Of a stretch of 64,000 nucleotides of DNA, positions 49,920 to 56,957 are shown piece after piece. Both the position numbers and the translations under genes were made by a program. How positions within the stretch are numbered: position 1 is the first letter of the stretch; each line of letters begins with the position of its first letter. Location of the stretch: NCBI GenBank assembly GCA_005804885.1, contig SYOX01000130.1, positions 1 through 64,000 on the forward strand. The letters run 5' to 3'. The notes under the pieces were generated by a model. It had not been told where the DNA came from, did not search any database, and saw nothing but the letters and a program-made list of their open reading frames with translations. This DNA comes from Pseudomonadota bacterium (lineage in GTDB: Bacteria; Myxococcota_A; Bradymonadia; Bradymonadales; GCA-2716585).

Positions 49920-52862
49920 TCAGGAGGCGGGCGATGAGGTCGGCGGCGCGTTGGGGATGTCGAGGCGGACGAAGCCCTCGGCGTGGAGGTCGAGAAGGAG
50001 TCGCGCGCGGACCTTGTTGCCGTGGGGATCGAGGAGGCCGTTGATCAAACGGGTGCGGCCTGCCTTGAAGAGTCGATCGGCCTCGTCGTCGGGGAGGGCT
50101 CGGCCGTGTTGCTCGTACCAGACGACGAAGCGGCAGCCCTCGCGCCAGCGAGAGCAGCCCCAGCCTTTGCGGCCTCGGATGACGTGCCCCTGGGCGCAGG
50201 AGGGGCAGGGGTGGGCGGGGATCTCCTGGGTGTCCTGGGCGGCCTGGGTCGGGGGCTCCTGGGCGGGGGAGGGGTGGGCCGCGGGGGCCTTGGCGGCGGG
50301 CGGCTCTCTCCTGGCCTGGGCGGGGGGAGAGGTCGCGGGCGCGGTGTGTGCGTCGTGGGGGAGGGGGTCGCGGAAGGCGTCGGGGGGAGGCGGGGCGTTG
50401 CGATCGTCGAGATCGGGCGGGGGGGCGTCGCGGTCGAGGGGGACCTCGCGGCGGGCGGCGGCGGGCGTGCGGGTAGAGTGGTTAGAGTGATTAGATGTGT
50501 TATGTTGTGGAGAGATATGAGAGAGCGTAGAGGAGGCGCGGGAGGGGGTGGGCACAGGGGAAGAGGAGGTGCGAGCGGCGGCGGACGCGGGAGGAGAGGA
50601 GGTGTGGGCGGCGGGCGCAGGGGGAGAGGAGGAGCGGGCGGCAGCGGGATCGTCGTTGGAGAAGTCGAAGGCGATCTTGCCGAGGTCGTCCAGGACGAGG
50701 GAGGCTTCGAAGGGCTTGCCGGCCTTGCTCTTGAAGCCCTTGAGGCGCTTGCTGCGGCGCACGGCGAGGAGGACCTTGACGAGCTTGGGGTTGATCTTGC
50801 GTCCGGCGACGGTCTTGAAGATGACGAAGTCGCATTGGCGGCCGGACTGGCAGCCGTAGACCTTGAAGCTCTCGGTGACGGGCTTGCCGCACAGGGGGCA
50901 TGGGCCGAGGATCTCGGCGTCGGAGTCGCCGAAGTCGACGGCGTCGCTGTCGGCGGTGGCGGCGCCGGGCTGGACGGCGAGGATCTGGGGGACGATGAGG
51001 GCGGTGAACTTGCGGGCCTCGCTCATGAAGTCGGCGCGCGAGAGGCGGCCGTCGGCGACCTGGGACATGCGGGCCTCCCAGGTGCCGGTCAGGGCGGCGC
51101 TCTTGAGGTCCTCGACGGGCATGGCGCCGATGAGGGTGCGGCCGCGGGGCTTGGGGACGAGGTTCTTGCCGCTGCGCTCGATGTAGTCGCGCTTGAGGAG
51201 GGTCTCGATGATGGAGGCGCGGGTGGCGGGGGTGCCGAGGCCGGACTCCTTCATGGCGCGGCGCAGCTCGTCCTCTTCGAGGTCGTTGCCGGCTCGCTCC
51301 ATGGCGCCGAGCAGGGTGGACTCGTTGAAGCGGCGAGGGGGCTTGGTCAGGCCCTCGTGGACGCGGCTGGCGAGGACCTCGGCGGCCTCGCCGCGGCGGG
51401 CGTTGGGGAGTTCCTGCTCGGGCTCCTTCGGGGGGCGGCGGGAGGGCTTGCCGGAGGGGGAGTCCTCGTCCTCGTCGTCGTCATCCTGGGGTCTGGGGGC
51501 GGCCTGGGCGGGCCTGCGCGGCTGCGAGGCGGGGGGCTCGACCTCCTGCCAGCCGGCCTCCAGGCGGACGCGGCCGCGGGTGACGAAGCGGTGATCCAGG
51601 ACGACGGTCTCGATCAGGGTGGTGGCGAAGACGGCGTCGGGGAAGAAGACGGCGATGAAGCGGCGCGCGGCGAGGTCGAAGATCTGGCGCTCGGCGGCGT
51701 TGAGGCGCTCAAGCTCGGGCTTGCGGCCGGTGGGGATGATGGCGTGGTGGTCGCCGACCTCCTTGTCGTTGACGATGCGGCTGTGGGAGGGCAGGGGCTG
51801 CGCAGCCAGGAGGCGGTCACAAAACGGCTTGTAGGGGGGCACGGCGATGCCCTGGAGGCGGCCGGGCAGGGTGGGGATCATGTCGGTGGTCAGGTAGTTC
51901 GAGTCGGTCCGGGGGTAGGTCAGCAGCTTGTGCGTCTCGTAGAGGGCCTGGGCGGCGGCCAGAGTGGCGGCGGCGGACAGGCCGTAGCGCTGGTTGGCGG
52001 CCCGCTGGAGCTGGGTCAGGTCAAAGAGCAGCGGGGGCCGCTCTTTGACCTTCTTCTGCTGGACCTTGGTGACCTTGCCGATCTGGCCGTCGACGGCCTG
52101 GGCGATGGCCTCGGCCTCCTGGCGGGTCTTGAGGCGGTTGTCGCCGTCCTTGGCCCACTGGCCCTCGTAATCGCCCTCGGCGACCTTGAAGCGGGCGTAG
52201 ATCTGGAAGAAGGGCTCGGGCACGAAGGACTCGATCTCGCGCTCGCGCTCGACGATCATGGCCAGCGTCGGGGTCTGGACGCGGCCGACGCTCAGCAGCT
52301 CGCTGTGGCCGTGGCGACGCCCGAGCAGGGTCAGCGCGCGGGTGGCGTTGAGGCCGACGAGCCAGTCGGCCTCCGATCGGCAGCGCGCCGCGTCGGCCAG
52401 GGCGTCAAAGTCCTTCCCGGGGCGCAGGCTCATGAAGGCCTGCTGGATGGCCTGATCGGTCATCGACGAGAGCCACAGCCGCCGCACCGGCTTCTGGCAC
52501 CCAGCCAGCTCGTAGGCGTAGCGGAAGATCAGCTCCCCCTCGCGGCCCGCGTCGCAGGCGTTGATGACCTCCTCGACCTCGGGCGAGCGCAGCAGGGTCT
52601 TGAGGTCGCCCCAGTGGTTCAGGCTGCTCTTGGCGGGCTTGACCTTGAACTGCTCGGGCAGCATCGGCAGCGTGGAGGCCGACCAGGACTTCCAGGCCGG
52701 GTTGTACTCGGCCGGCTCGCACAGCTCGGCCACGTGCCCGATGCACCACGAGATCCAGACCTTGCTGCCCCTGAAGTGCCCCGCGCCCCGCGTCTTGACC
52801 TTCAGCACCCGCGCGATGTCCCGCGCCACGGAGGGCTTCTCCGCGATGATCAGCCTCGCCAT
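49920..52862 (-). CDS. topB: DNA topoisomerase III (type IA) with extended disordered linker and C-terminal zinc motif
   Basis: MARLIIAEKPSVARDIARVL, CDAGREGELIFRYAYE, LTYPRTDSNYLTTDM, CPLCGKPV and CPSCAQGHVIRGRKGWGCSRWREGC. Confidence 0.95.
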   Translation of the reverse strand: MARLIIAEKPSVARDIARVLKVKTRGAGHFRGSKVWISWCIGHVAELCEPAEYNPAWKSWSASTLPMLPEQFKVKPAKSSLNHWGDLKTLLRSPEVEEVINACDAGREGELIFRYAYELAGCQKPVRRLWLSSMTDQAIQQAFMSLRPGKDFDALADAARCRSEADWLVGLNATRALTLLGRRHGHSELLSVGRVQTPTLAMIVEREREIESFVPEPFFQIYARFKVAEGDYEGQWAKDGDNRLKTRQEAEAIAQAVDGQIGKVTKVQQKKVKERPPLLFDLTQLQRAANQRYGLSAAATLAAAQALYETHKLLTYPRTDSNYLTTDMIPTLPGRLQGIAVPPYKPFCDRLLAAQPLPSHSRIVNDKEVGDHHAIIPTGRKPELERLNAAERQIFDLAARRFIAVFFPDAVFATTLIETVVLDHRFVTRGRVRLEAGWQEVEPPASQPRRPAQAAPRPQDDDDEDEDSPSGKPSRRPPKEPEQELPNARRGEAAEVLASRVHEGLTKPPRRFNESTLLGAMERAGNDLEEDELRRAMKESGLGTPATRASIIETLLKRDYIERSGKNLVPKPRGRTLIGAMPVEDLKSAALTGTWEARMSQVADGRLSRADFMSEARKFTALIVPQILAVQPGAATADSDAVDFGDSDAEILGPCPLCGKPVTESFKVYGCQSGRQCDFVIFKTVAGRKINPKLVKVLLAVRRSKRLKGFKSKAGKPFEASLVLDDLGKIAFDFSNDDPAAARSSSPPAPAAHTSSPPASAAARTSSSPVPTPSRASSTLSHISPQHNTSNHSNHSTRTPAAARREVPLDRDAPPPDLDDRNAPPPPDAFRDPLPHDAHTAPATSPPAQARREPPAAKAPAAHPSPAQEPPTQAAQDTQEIPAHPCPSCAQGHVIRGRKGWGCSRWREGCRFVVWYEQHGRALPDDEADRLFKAGRTRLINGLLDPHGNKVRARLLLDLHAEGFVRLDIPNAPPTSSPAS

Positions 52863-53035
52863 TGCCCCTCTCCCTGCCGCGCCCCTCACAAGATCCCTTC
52901 GGAGCGTGCGCGGTCCAGAGGGATACTAGAATATTGTTCATGTGTGAGCAAGCTTTCAGCGACAAGGCCCGCGAAAACGCCCTCGGCGCAGCGACCTCGA
53001 CGGGCGCGGGTTCGGCCAGAGGGCTGCCCTGGGCC

Positions 53036-53695
53036 TCACCAGGGCAGCCGCTCGCCGTTGGCGTGCCAGAAGACCCCAGAGGTCTCCAGCGTCAGCGCGT
53101 CGACGCGCTCGATGAGCATCCGGGCCGAGTCGGCCGCCGGGATGCCGTTGTGGCCGGTCATGCCGGTGGCGACCATGCCCGGGTGCAAGATCCCCACGGC
53201 GATCCTCCGGGGCCGCAGATCGTGGCTCAGCGACATCCCGGCCATGTTCACGGCCGCCTTGGACATCCTGTAACCATAATAGCGCCCCGAGGTGTTGTCC
53301 TCGATCGAGCCCATCCGGCTCGTCACGATGATCACCTTCGACCCCGCATCGAGGTTGCCCAGCAGCGCGTGCGTCACCCGCAGCGGCCCGTAGGCGTTGA
53401 TCGCCATCTGCCGCTCGATCCGGCCGAAGTCCAGGCTGTTCAGGTCCTCGTGCGTCAACACGCCCGCGTTGTTGATCAACACGTCGACCCTCTCCCCCTC
53501 AAGCCGACCCGCCAGCGCCTTGACCGACGCTTCGTCCGCGACGTCCACGCCCGCCTCGACCCTCACCCCCAACCCCTCCAGCCCCCCCGCCCCACCCCGG
53601 CATGTCGCGATCACCTCATCCCCTCGCCTCACCAGCTCCCTGCACAGCTCCAACCCGATCCCACGATTGCCGCCCGTCACCACCACCTTCGCCAT
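53036..53695 (-). CDS. Short-chain dehydrogenase/reductase (SDR) family protein
   Basis: VVVTGGNRGIGLELCREL, LINNAGVL, YGYRMSKAAVNMAG (YxxxK). Confidence 0.9.
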   Translation of the reverse strand: MAKVVVTGGNRGIGLELCRELVRRGDEVIATCRGGAGGLEGLGVRVEAGVDVADEASVKALAGRLEGERVDVLINNAGVLTHEDLNSLDFGRIERQMAINAYGPLRVTHALLGNLDAGSKVIIVTSRMGSIEDNTSGRYYGYRMSKAAVNMAGMSLSHDLRPRRIAVGILHPGMVATGMTGHNGIPAADSARMLIERVDALTLETSGVFWHANGERLPW

Positions 53696-53871
53696 CCGAG
53701 CCTCCTTGACCTCTCCCACGCCTCCACGCGCGACCCTCGCCCCGCGCCCCGACTCTAGACACACCCCCCGCCTCCCTTCAAGCCCGCCCCCGCCAGCCCG
53801 CCCCCACAACCAGCCTTCGAAACCCGCGCCACGAAAAATAACATCGAGCCCAAGAAGTTGATTTTTTCTTG

Positions 53872-53901
53872 TTGACTTCGGGGGAGGGCTGACCATATAA
53901 A
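53872..53901 (+). promoter_or_regulatory. Strong sigma70-like promoter (TTGACT-N18-TATAAA)
   Basis: TTGACT at 53872-53877, TATAAA at 53896-53901, in an AT-rich patch. Confidence 0.7.
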
Positions 53902-53969
53902 AGGGGCGCTGGAGACAGGAGGCTTTCCTGGGGCTGGCGCAGACATCAAGAGATAAGGGTAATCAGGAA

Positions 53970-54140
53970 ATGAAGCGCTCAAACCACAACTCCTTCACTC
54001 AGACCGCCACGGGATCCGTGGTCGTGTCGGGGTGCGCCACGAACGCCAATCCGGCGACCGTCGGCGCGGCAGGTTGTGGAAATACGGCGATCGGCTTTAC
54101 CGATCGTCGACACGGCCTCCGGAGGGGCCTCGAACCTTAG
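53970..54140 (+). CDS. Candidate 56-aa small protein
   Basis: MKRSNHNSFTQTATGSVVVSGCATNANPATVGAAGCGNTAIGFTDRRHGLRRGLEP, placed between a strong promoter and a perfect terminator; AAGGG upstream. Confidence 0.4.
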   Translation: MKRSNHNSFTQTATGSVVVSGCATNANPATVGAAGCGNTAIGFTDRRHGLRRGLEP

Positions 54141-54166
54141 CAGGGTTCGGGGAGAGTCACCCAACG

Positions 54167-54206
54167 GAGGCCGGGTTCCAACAAGGAATCCGGCCTCTCT
54201 TTTTTC
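54167..54206 (+). terminator. Strong intrinsic terminator
   Basis: GAGGCCGGGTTCC AACAA GGAATCCGGCCTC TCTTTTTT, near-perfect 13-bp stem. Confidence 0.92.
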
Positions 54207-54477
54207 GCGGCGAGCCCCGCAGCTACGGGGCTCCATCACGCAGGAGCGCGCTCGTGGACAGATCAAGGAGCAAGGATCAAGGCCAAGGCCATCAAGCCGG
54301 CCTGAGCACTCACCCCAAGGGTGGGCGTCGAGGTACATCCTCGACCGCCGCACACCTCAAGGGCGCGGCGAGCTCCTTTATCTTCAATACCGCGGCGGCC
54401 TGTCTCGGTCGCACGACCAAGGACGCCGGAGCCTGGCGTGGGGGAGGATGAACTCGACTTCATCAACCAACCCCCAG

Positions 54478-54508
54478 ACCAGGCGATAAAATCGACCTGG
54501 TTTTTTGT
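54478..54508 (+). terminator. Second intrinsic terminator
   Basis: CCAGGCGAT AAA ATCGACCTGG TTTTTT (one bulged base), directly upstream of the tRNA array. Confidence 0.8.
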
Positions 54509-54611
54509 AATCAGACGCCCGATTTGAAAACATTTTATGTTTTCGACATCGTAATTTAGATCGTGTTTCGATGGTTTGGATTGCCTCGTTCTGGACGAGG
54601 CGATGATCTCT

Positions 54612-54684
54612 TCCGGGGTAGCACAACTGGCAGTGCACGCGGCTGTTAACCGCGGCGTTGTGGGTTCGAACCCCACCCCCGGAG
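54612..54684 (+). tRNA. tRNA-Asn(GTT)
   Basis: TCCGGGG-TA-GCAC..GTGC-A-CGCGG-CTGTTAA-CCGCG-..-GTGGG-TTCGAAC-CCCAC-CCCCGGA-G; clean cloverleaf. Confidence 0.93.
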
Positions 54685-54741
54685 CTTCGCCCGCGACGAT
54701 CGGCTGGTCGTCGCGGGCGACGCGGCCCTGACCGGCCGCAC

Positions 54742-54813
54742 GCGGTAGAAGTGTTGATGGTGGCATGTGAGCGTCCCATGCTCTCGGGGCCGGTTCGATC
54801 CCGGTCTACCGCT
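54742..54813 (+). tRNA. Divergent tRNA-Gly(CCC)
   Basis: GCGGTAG/CTACCGC acceptor, loop GTCCCAT, CCGG-TTCGATC-CCGG T-arm, U73; imperfect anticodon stem, A at position 8. Confidence 0.6.
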
Positions 54814-54927
54814 TGGCGGCTCCCCTTGATCCGGGGGGAGTCGCCGAAGAGCGCCTCATCAGGGCCGTAAACCCCGATGCGGGCTCAGGATTCGTCAGGC
54901 AGGCGCGCCCTCGGCGCGCGGGCCCGA

Positions 54928-55014
54928 CGACCTCAAGCCGTCCTGGTGAAACTGGCGATCACGGTCGGTTGAAGCCCGGCAGGTCCCTGTTCAAGTCAGG
55001 GGGACGGCGCTGCG
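54928..55014 (+). repeat. 87-bp exact direct repeat, copy 1
   Basis: cgacctcaagccgtcctgg...gggacggcgctgcg identical to 55508-55594. Confidence 0.95.
54937..55009 (+). tRNA. tRNA-Phe(GAA)-like, copy 1
   Basis: GCCGTCC/GGACGGC acceptor, GTG..CAC D-arm, GTCGG-TTGAAGC-CCGGC anticodon arm, CCCTG-TTCAAGT-CAGGG T-arm; G73. Confidence 0.75.
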
Positions 55015-55093
55015 TCAGCGCGGCCAGGAGTGAGCGAGACGTCCGGCGGATGGGACGTCAAGATCGCCTCTCCTGGCCACGCTGACCCTCTCT

Positions 55094-55162
55094 GGCTGTA
55101 TGTCCTGGGGACGGCGCGGTCTGCAAAACCGCGTGTGCGGAGTTCGACTCTCCGTGCAGCCT
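55094..55162 (+). tRNA. tRNA-Cys(GCA)
   Basis: GGCTGTA/TGCAGCC acceptor, GCGGT-CTGCAAA-ACCGC, CGGAG-TTCGACT-CTCCG, U73; short D-arm. Confidence 0.85.
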
Positions 55163-55220
55163 CTTCGACCTGGGCGCGCTCTGCGCCCCAGGCCGACGCT
55201 CTGGCCAGCTCAAGGTCAGC

Positions 55221-55292
55221 GCGAGCGTAGTTCAGCGGTAGAACACCTGGTTGCCATCCAGGAGGTCACGGGTTCGATCCCCGTCGTTCGCT
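55221..55292 (+). tRNA. tRNA-Gly(GCC)
   Basis: GCGAGCG-TA-GTTC..GAAC-A-CCTGG-TTGCCAT-CCAGG-..-ACGGG-TTCGATC-CCCGT-CGTTCGC-T. Confidence 0.93.
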
Positions 55293-55320
55293 TCCGGGCG
55301 CCCCGCGCGCCCGATCCTGT

Positions 55321-55392
55321 GCGGTAGAAGTGTTGTGGGTTGCACTGGAGTCTTCCAAACTCCTGGAGCCGGTTCGAATCCGGTCTACCGCT
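55321..55392 (+). tRNA. Divergent tRNA-Gly(TCC)
   Basis: GCGGTAG/CTACCGC, GGAGT-CTTCCAA-ACTCC, CCGG-TTCGAAT-CCGG, U73; A at position 8. Confidence 0.8.
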
Positions 55393-55507
55393 TGGCCGCG
55401 ATCCCACCTCGTGGGGCCGTCGCCAGAAGGTCGCGCGATCGCAAGGTCGCGCGGCGCAAGAAGATTCGTCCTCCCCCTGGGCGCCCCGTGGTGCCCTCGG
55501 CGTCGGG

Positions 55508-55594
55508 CGACCTCAAGCCGTCCTGGTGAAACTGGCGATCACGGTCGGTTGAAGCCCGGCAGGTCCCTGTTCAAGTCAGGGGGACGGCGCTGCG
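55508..55594 (+). repeat. 87-bp exact direct repeat, copy 2
   Basis: Identical to 54928-55014. Confidence 0.95.
55517..55589 (+). tRNA. tRNA-Phe(GAA)-like, copy 2
   Basis: Identical in sequence to copy 1. Confidence 0.75.
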
Positions 55595-55621
55595 CGTCGG
55601 CGGTCACGTCGGCGCGTTCAT

Positions 55622-55693
55622 GGGCCTGTGGTGACAACGGGATCACGCCGCTCTTGCAAAGCGGAGGTCGGGGTTCGACTCCCCGCAGGTCCA
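55622..55693 (+). tRNA. tRNA-Ala(TGC)
   Basis: GGGCCTG/CAGGTCC acceptor containing G3:U70, CCGCT-CTTGCAA-AGCGG, CGGGG-TTCGACT-CCCCG, A73. Confidence 0.9.
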
Positions 55694-55732
55694 CTGCCAG
55701 GGCGAGGTCTCTCAAGATCGCGCACTGGCTTC

Positions 55733-55804
55733 GCCGGTATAGCTCAAGCGGCAGAGCGCCCGCCTCGTAACCGGGTAATGGGGGTTCGATTCCCTCTATC
55801 GGCT
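55733..55804 (+). tRNA. tRNA-Thr(CGT)
   Basis: GCCGGTA/TATCGGC acceptor, GCTC..GAGC, CCCGC-CTCGTAA-CCGGG (one mismatch), GGGGG-TTCGATT-CCCTC. Confidence 0.82.
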
Positions 55805-56008
55805 TCACAACCATCGACGCACCCCAACCCCTCCCAGGCGGTCCCGCCTGCAACCTCCTGCTTGGGACTTCCTTGTTGGATGAACTATTTTGATGTGGGT
55901 GTAAAAGGTTTTGAATTGACACCGAGGCAAGGCGTCTGCACCTTTGCGCTGAGACCTTGGAGAGCCTTGGTGGCGCGTGAAGTTGTTATTCGACGAAGGA
56001 GACAAGCG

Positions 56009-56683
56009 ATGAGCAGGCGACATGGCATGAAGACGATCGGTGGTGTGGCGCTCCTGGTGGGAATGATGCTGAGCGCGTGCGGGGGAGAGAGCACGATCAC
56101 GGTGGAGATGGCGGCGGACTCGGCCTCGCAGGGGTCGCCCGGCGCCTTGACGATCGGCGACGATCTGGAGATCGACCGGTTGGAGGTTCAGCTGCGGGAG
56201 ATCAAGATCCTGCCGGACAACGCCAACGAGGGCGCGGAGAAGTTCAAGGCGAAGGGGGAGTTCTTGCTCGACGTGCTGGACGCCGAGCGCAGCGCCTTGC
56301 CTGAGACGACCCTGGAGCCGGGTCTGTACAAGAAGGTGGAGTTCAAGATCGAGAAGCCGTCGAGCGGCGAGGGGCTGGATGGGACGGACGCGCCGCTGGT
56401 GTGCGAGGGCCGCAAGGGCGGGATCGCCTTCGCGTTGCACATCGAGGACTTGAGCAAGATCACGCTTCGGGACGTGAACGGGATCAACCTCCAGGAGGGC
56501 GACGCGGAGGGCTTCGTCGTGGATCTGGTCTCGTCGTCCTGGTTTGAGGGCGTGGACCTTGCGGAGCTGGAGGCCGAGGAGGACGGCGTCGTCCTGATCG
56601 ACAAGGACGGCCCGAACAAGGACGCGCACAAGACCATCCGGGACAACATCCAGGCGGCGATCAAGCTGCTGCGCAAGCCCTGA
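56009..56683 (+). CDS. Lipoprotein with DUF4382-like domain
   Basis: LVGMMLSACGGE lipobox; LEIDRLEVQLREIKILPDN...; RBS AAGGAGAC. Confidence 0.7.
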   Translation: MSRRHGMKTIGGVALLVGMMLSACGGESTITVEMAADSASQGSPGALTIGDDLEIDRLEVQLREIKILPDNANEGAEKFKAKGEFLLDVLDAERSALPETTLEPGLYKKVEFKIEKPSSGEGLDGTDAPLVCEGRKGGIAFALHIEDLSKITLRDVNGINLQEGDAEGFVVDLVSSSWFEGVDLAELEAEEDGVVLIDKDGPNKDAHKTIRDNIQAAIKLLRKP

Positions 56684-56921
56684 AGATAGGGCCTGGTTTG
56701 AGCGGATCGCAGAGGCCGGCTTGAGGGTGTTCCCTTGAGCCGGCCTCTGGCGCTCTGGGGGGGGGTTGGATCCCACACCTGCGGCGAGCTTGGGTGCGGG
56801 CGCGATGGGGATCGCGATGGGCTTCGTCGGGTCAGCGGCCCTCCTTGTTGGCAAGGGAGCCGATGCCTTGAGAGCCCAGCCGGGAAGTGTGGATCGAGCG
56901 CTCGCTGGATCGGCGCTGGAC

Positions 56922-56957
56922 CCGGCGCGGGGGCGGCGGGCTGGGCGGGGTCAGGGG
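56922..56957. repeat. 36-bp repeat R36, copy 2 (spans stop codon of the 56951 gene)
   Basis: Identical to 43562-43597. Confidence 0.9.

Noticed and set aside
49983-53273. 1096-aa plus-strand Gly-rich ORF
   Set aside because: Antisense to topB; low-complexity GC artefact.
53910-54206. tmRNA candidate near the tRNA array
   Set aside because: No tRNA-like acceptor/T-arm closure and no tag-like ORF ending in Ala-Ala.
54032-54489. ORFs of 137-139 aa across 54032-54489
   Set aside because: They run through a perfect intrinsic terminator and structured RNA with no domain signal.
54849-54900. Possible degenerate tRNA-Tyr (CAGGG-CCGTAAA-CCCCG)
   Set aside because: Anticodon-like arm has GTA but C33 and a mismatch, and no matching acceptor or TTCRA T-arm could be drawn.
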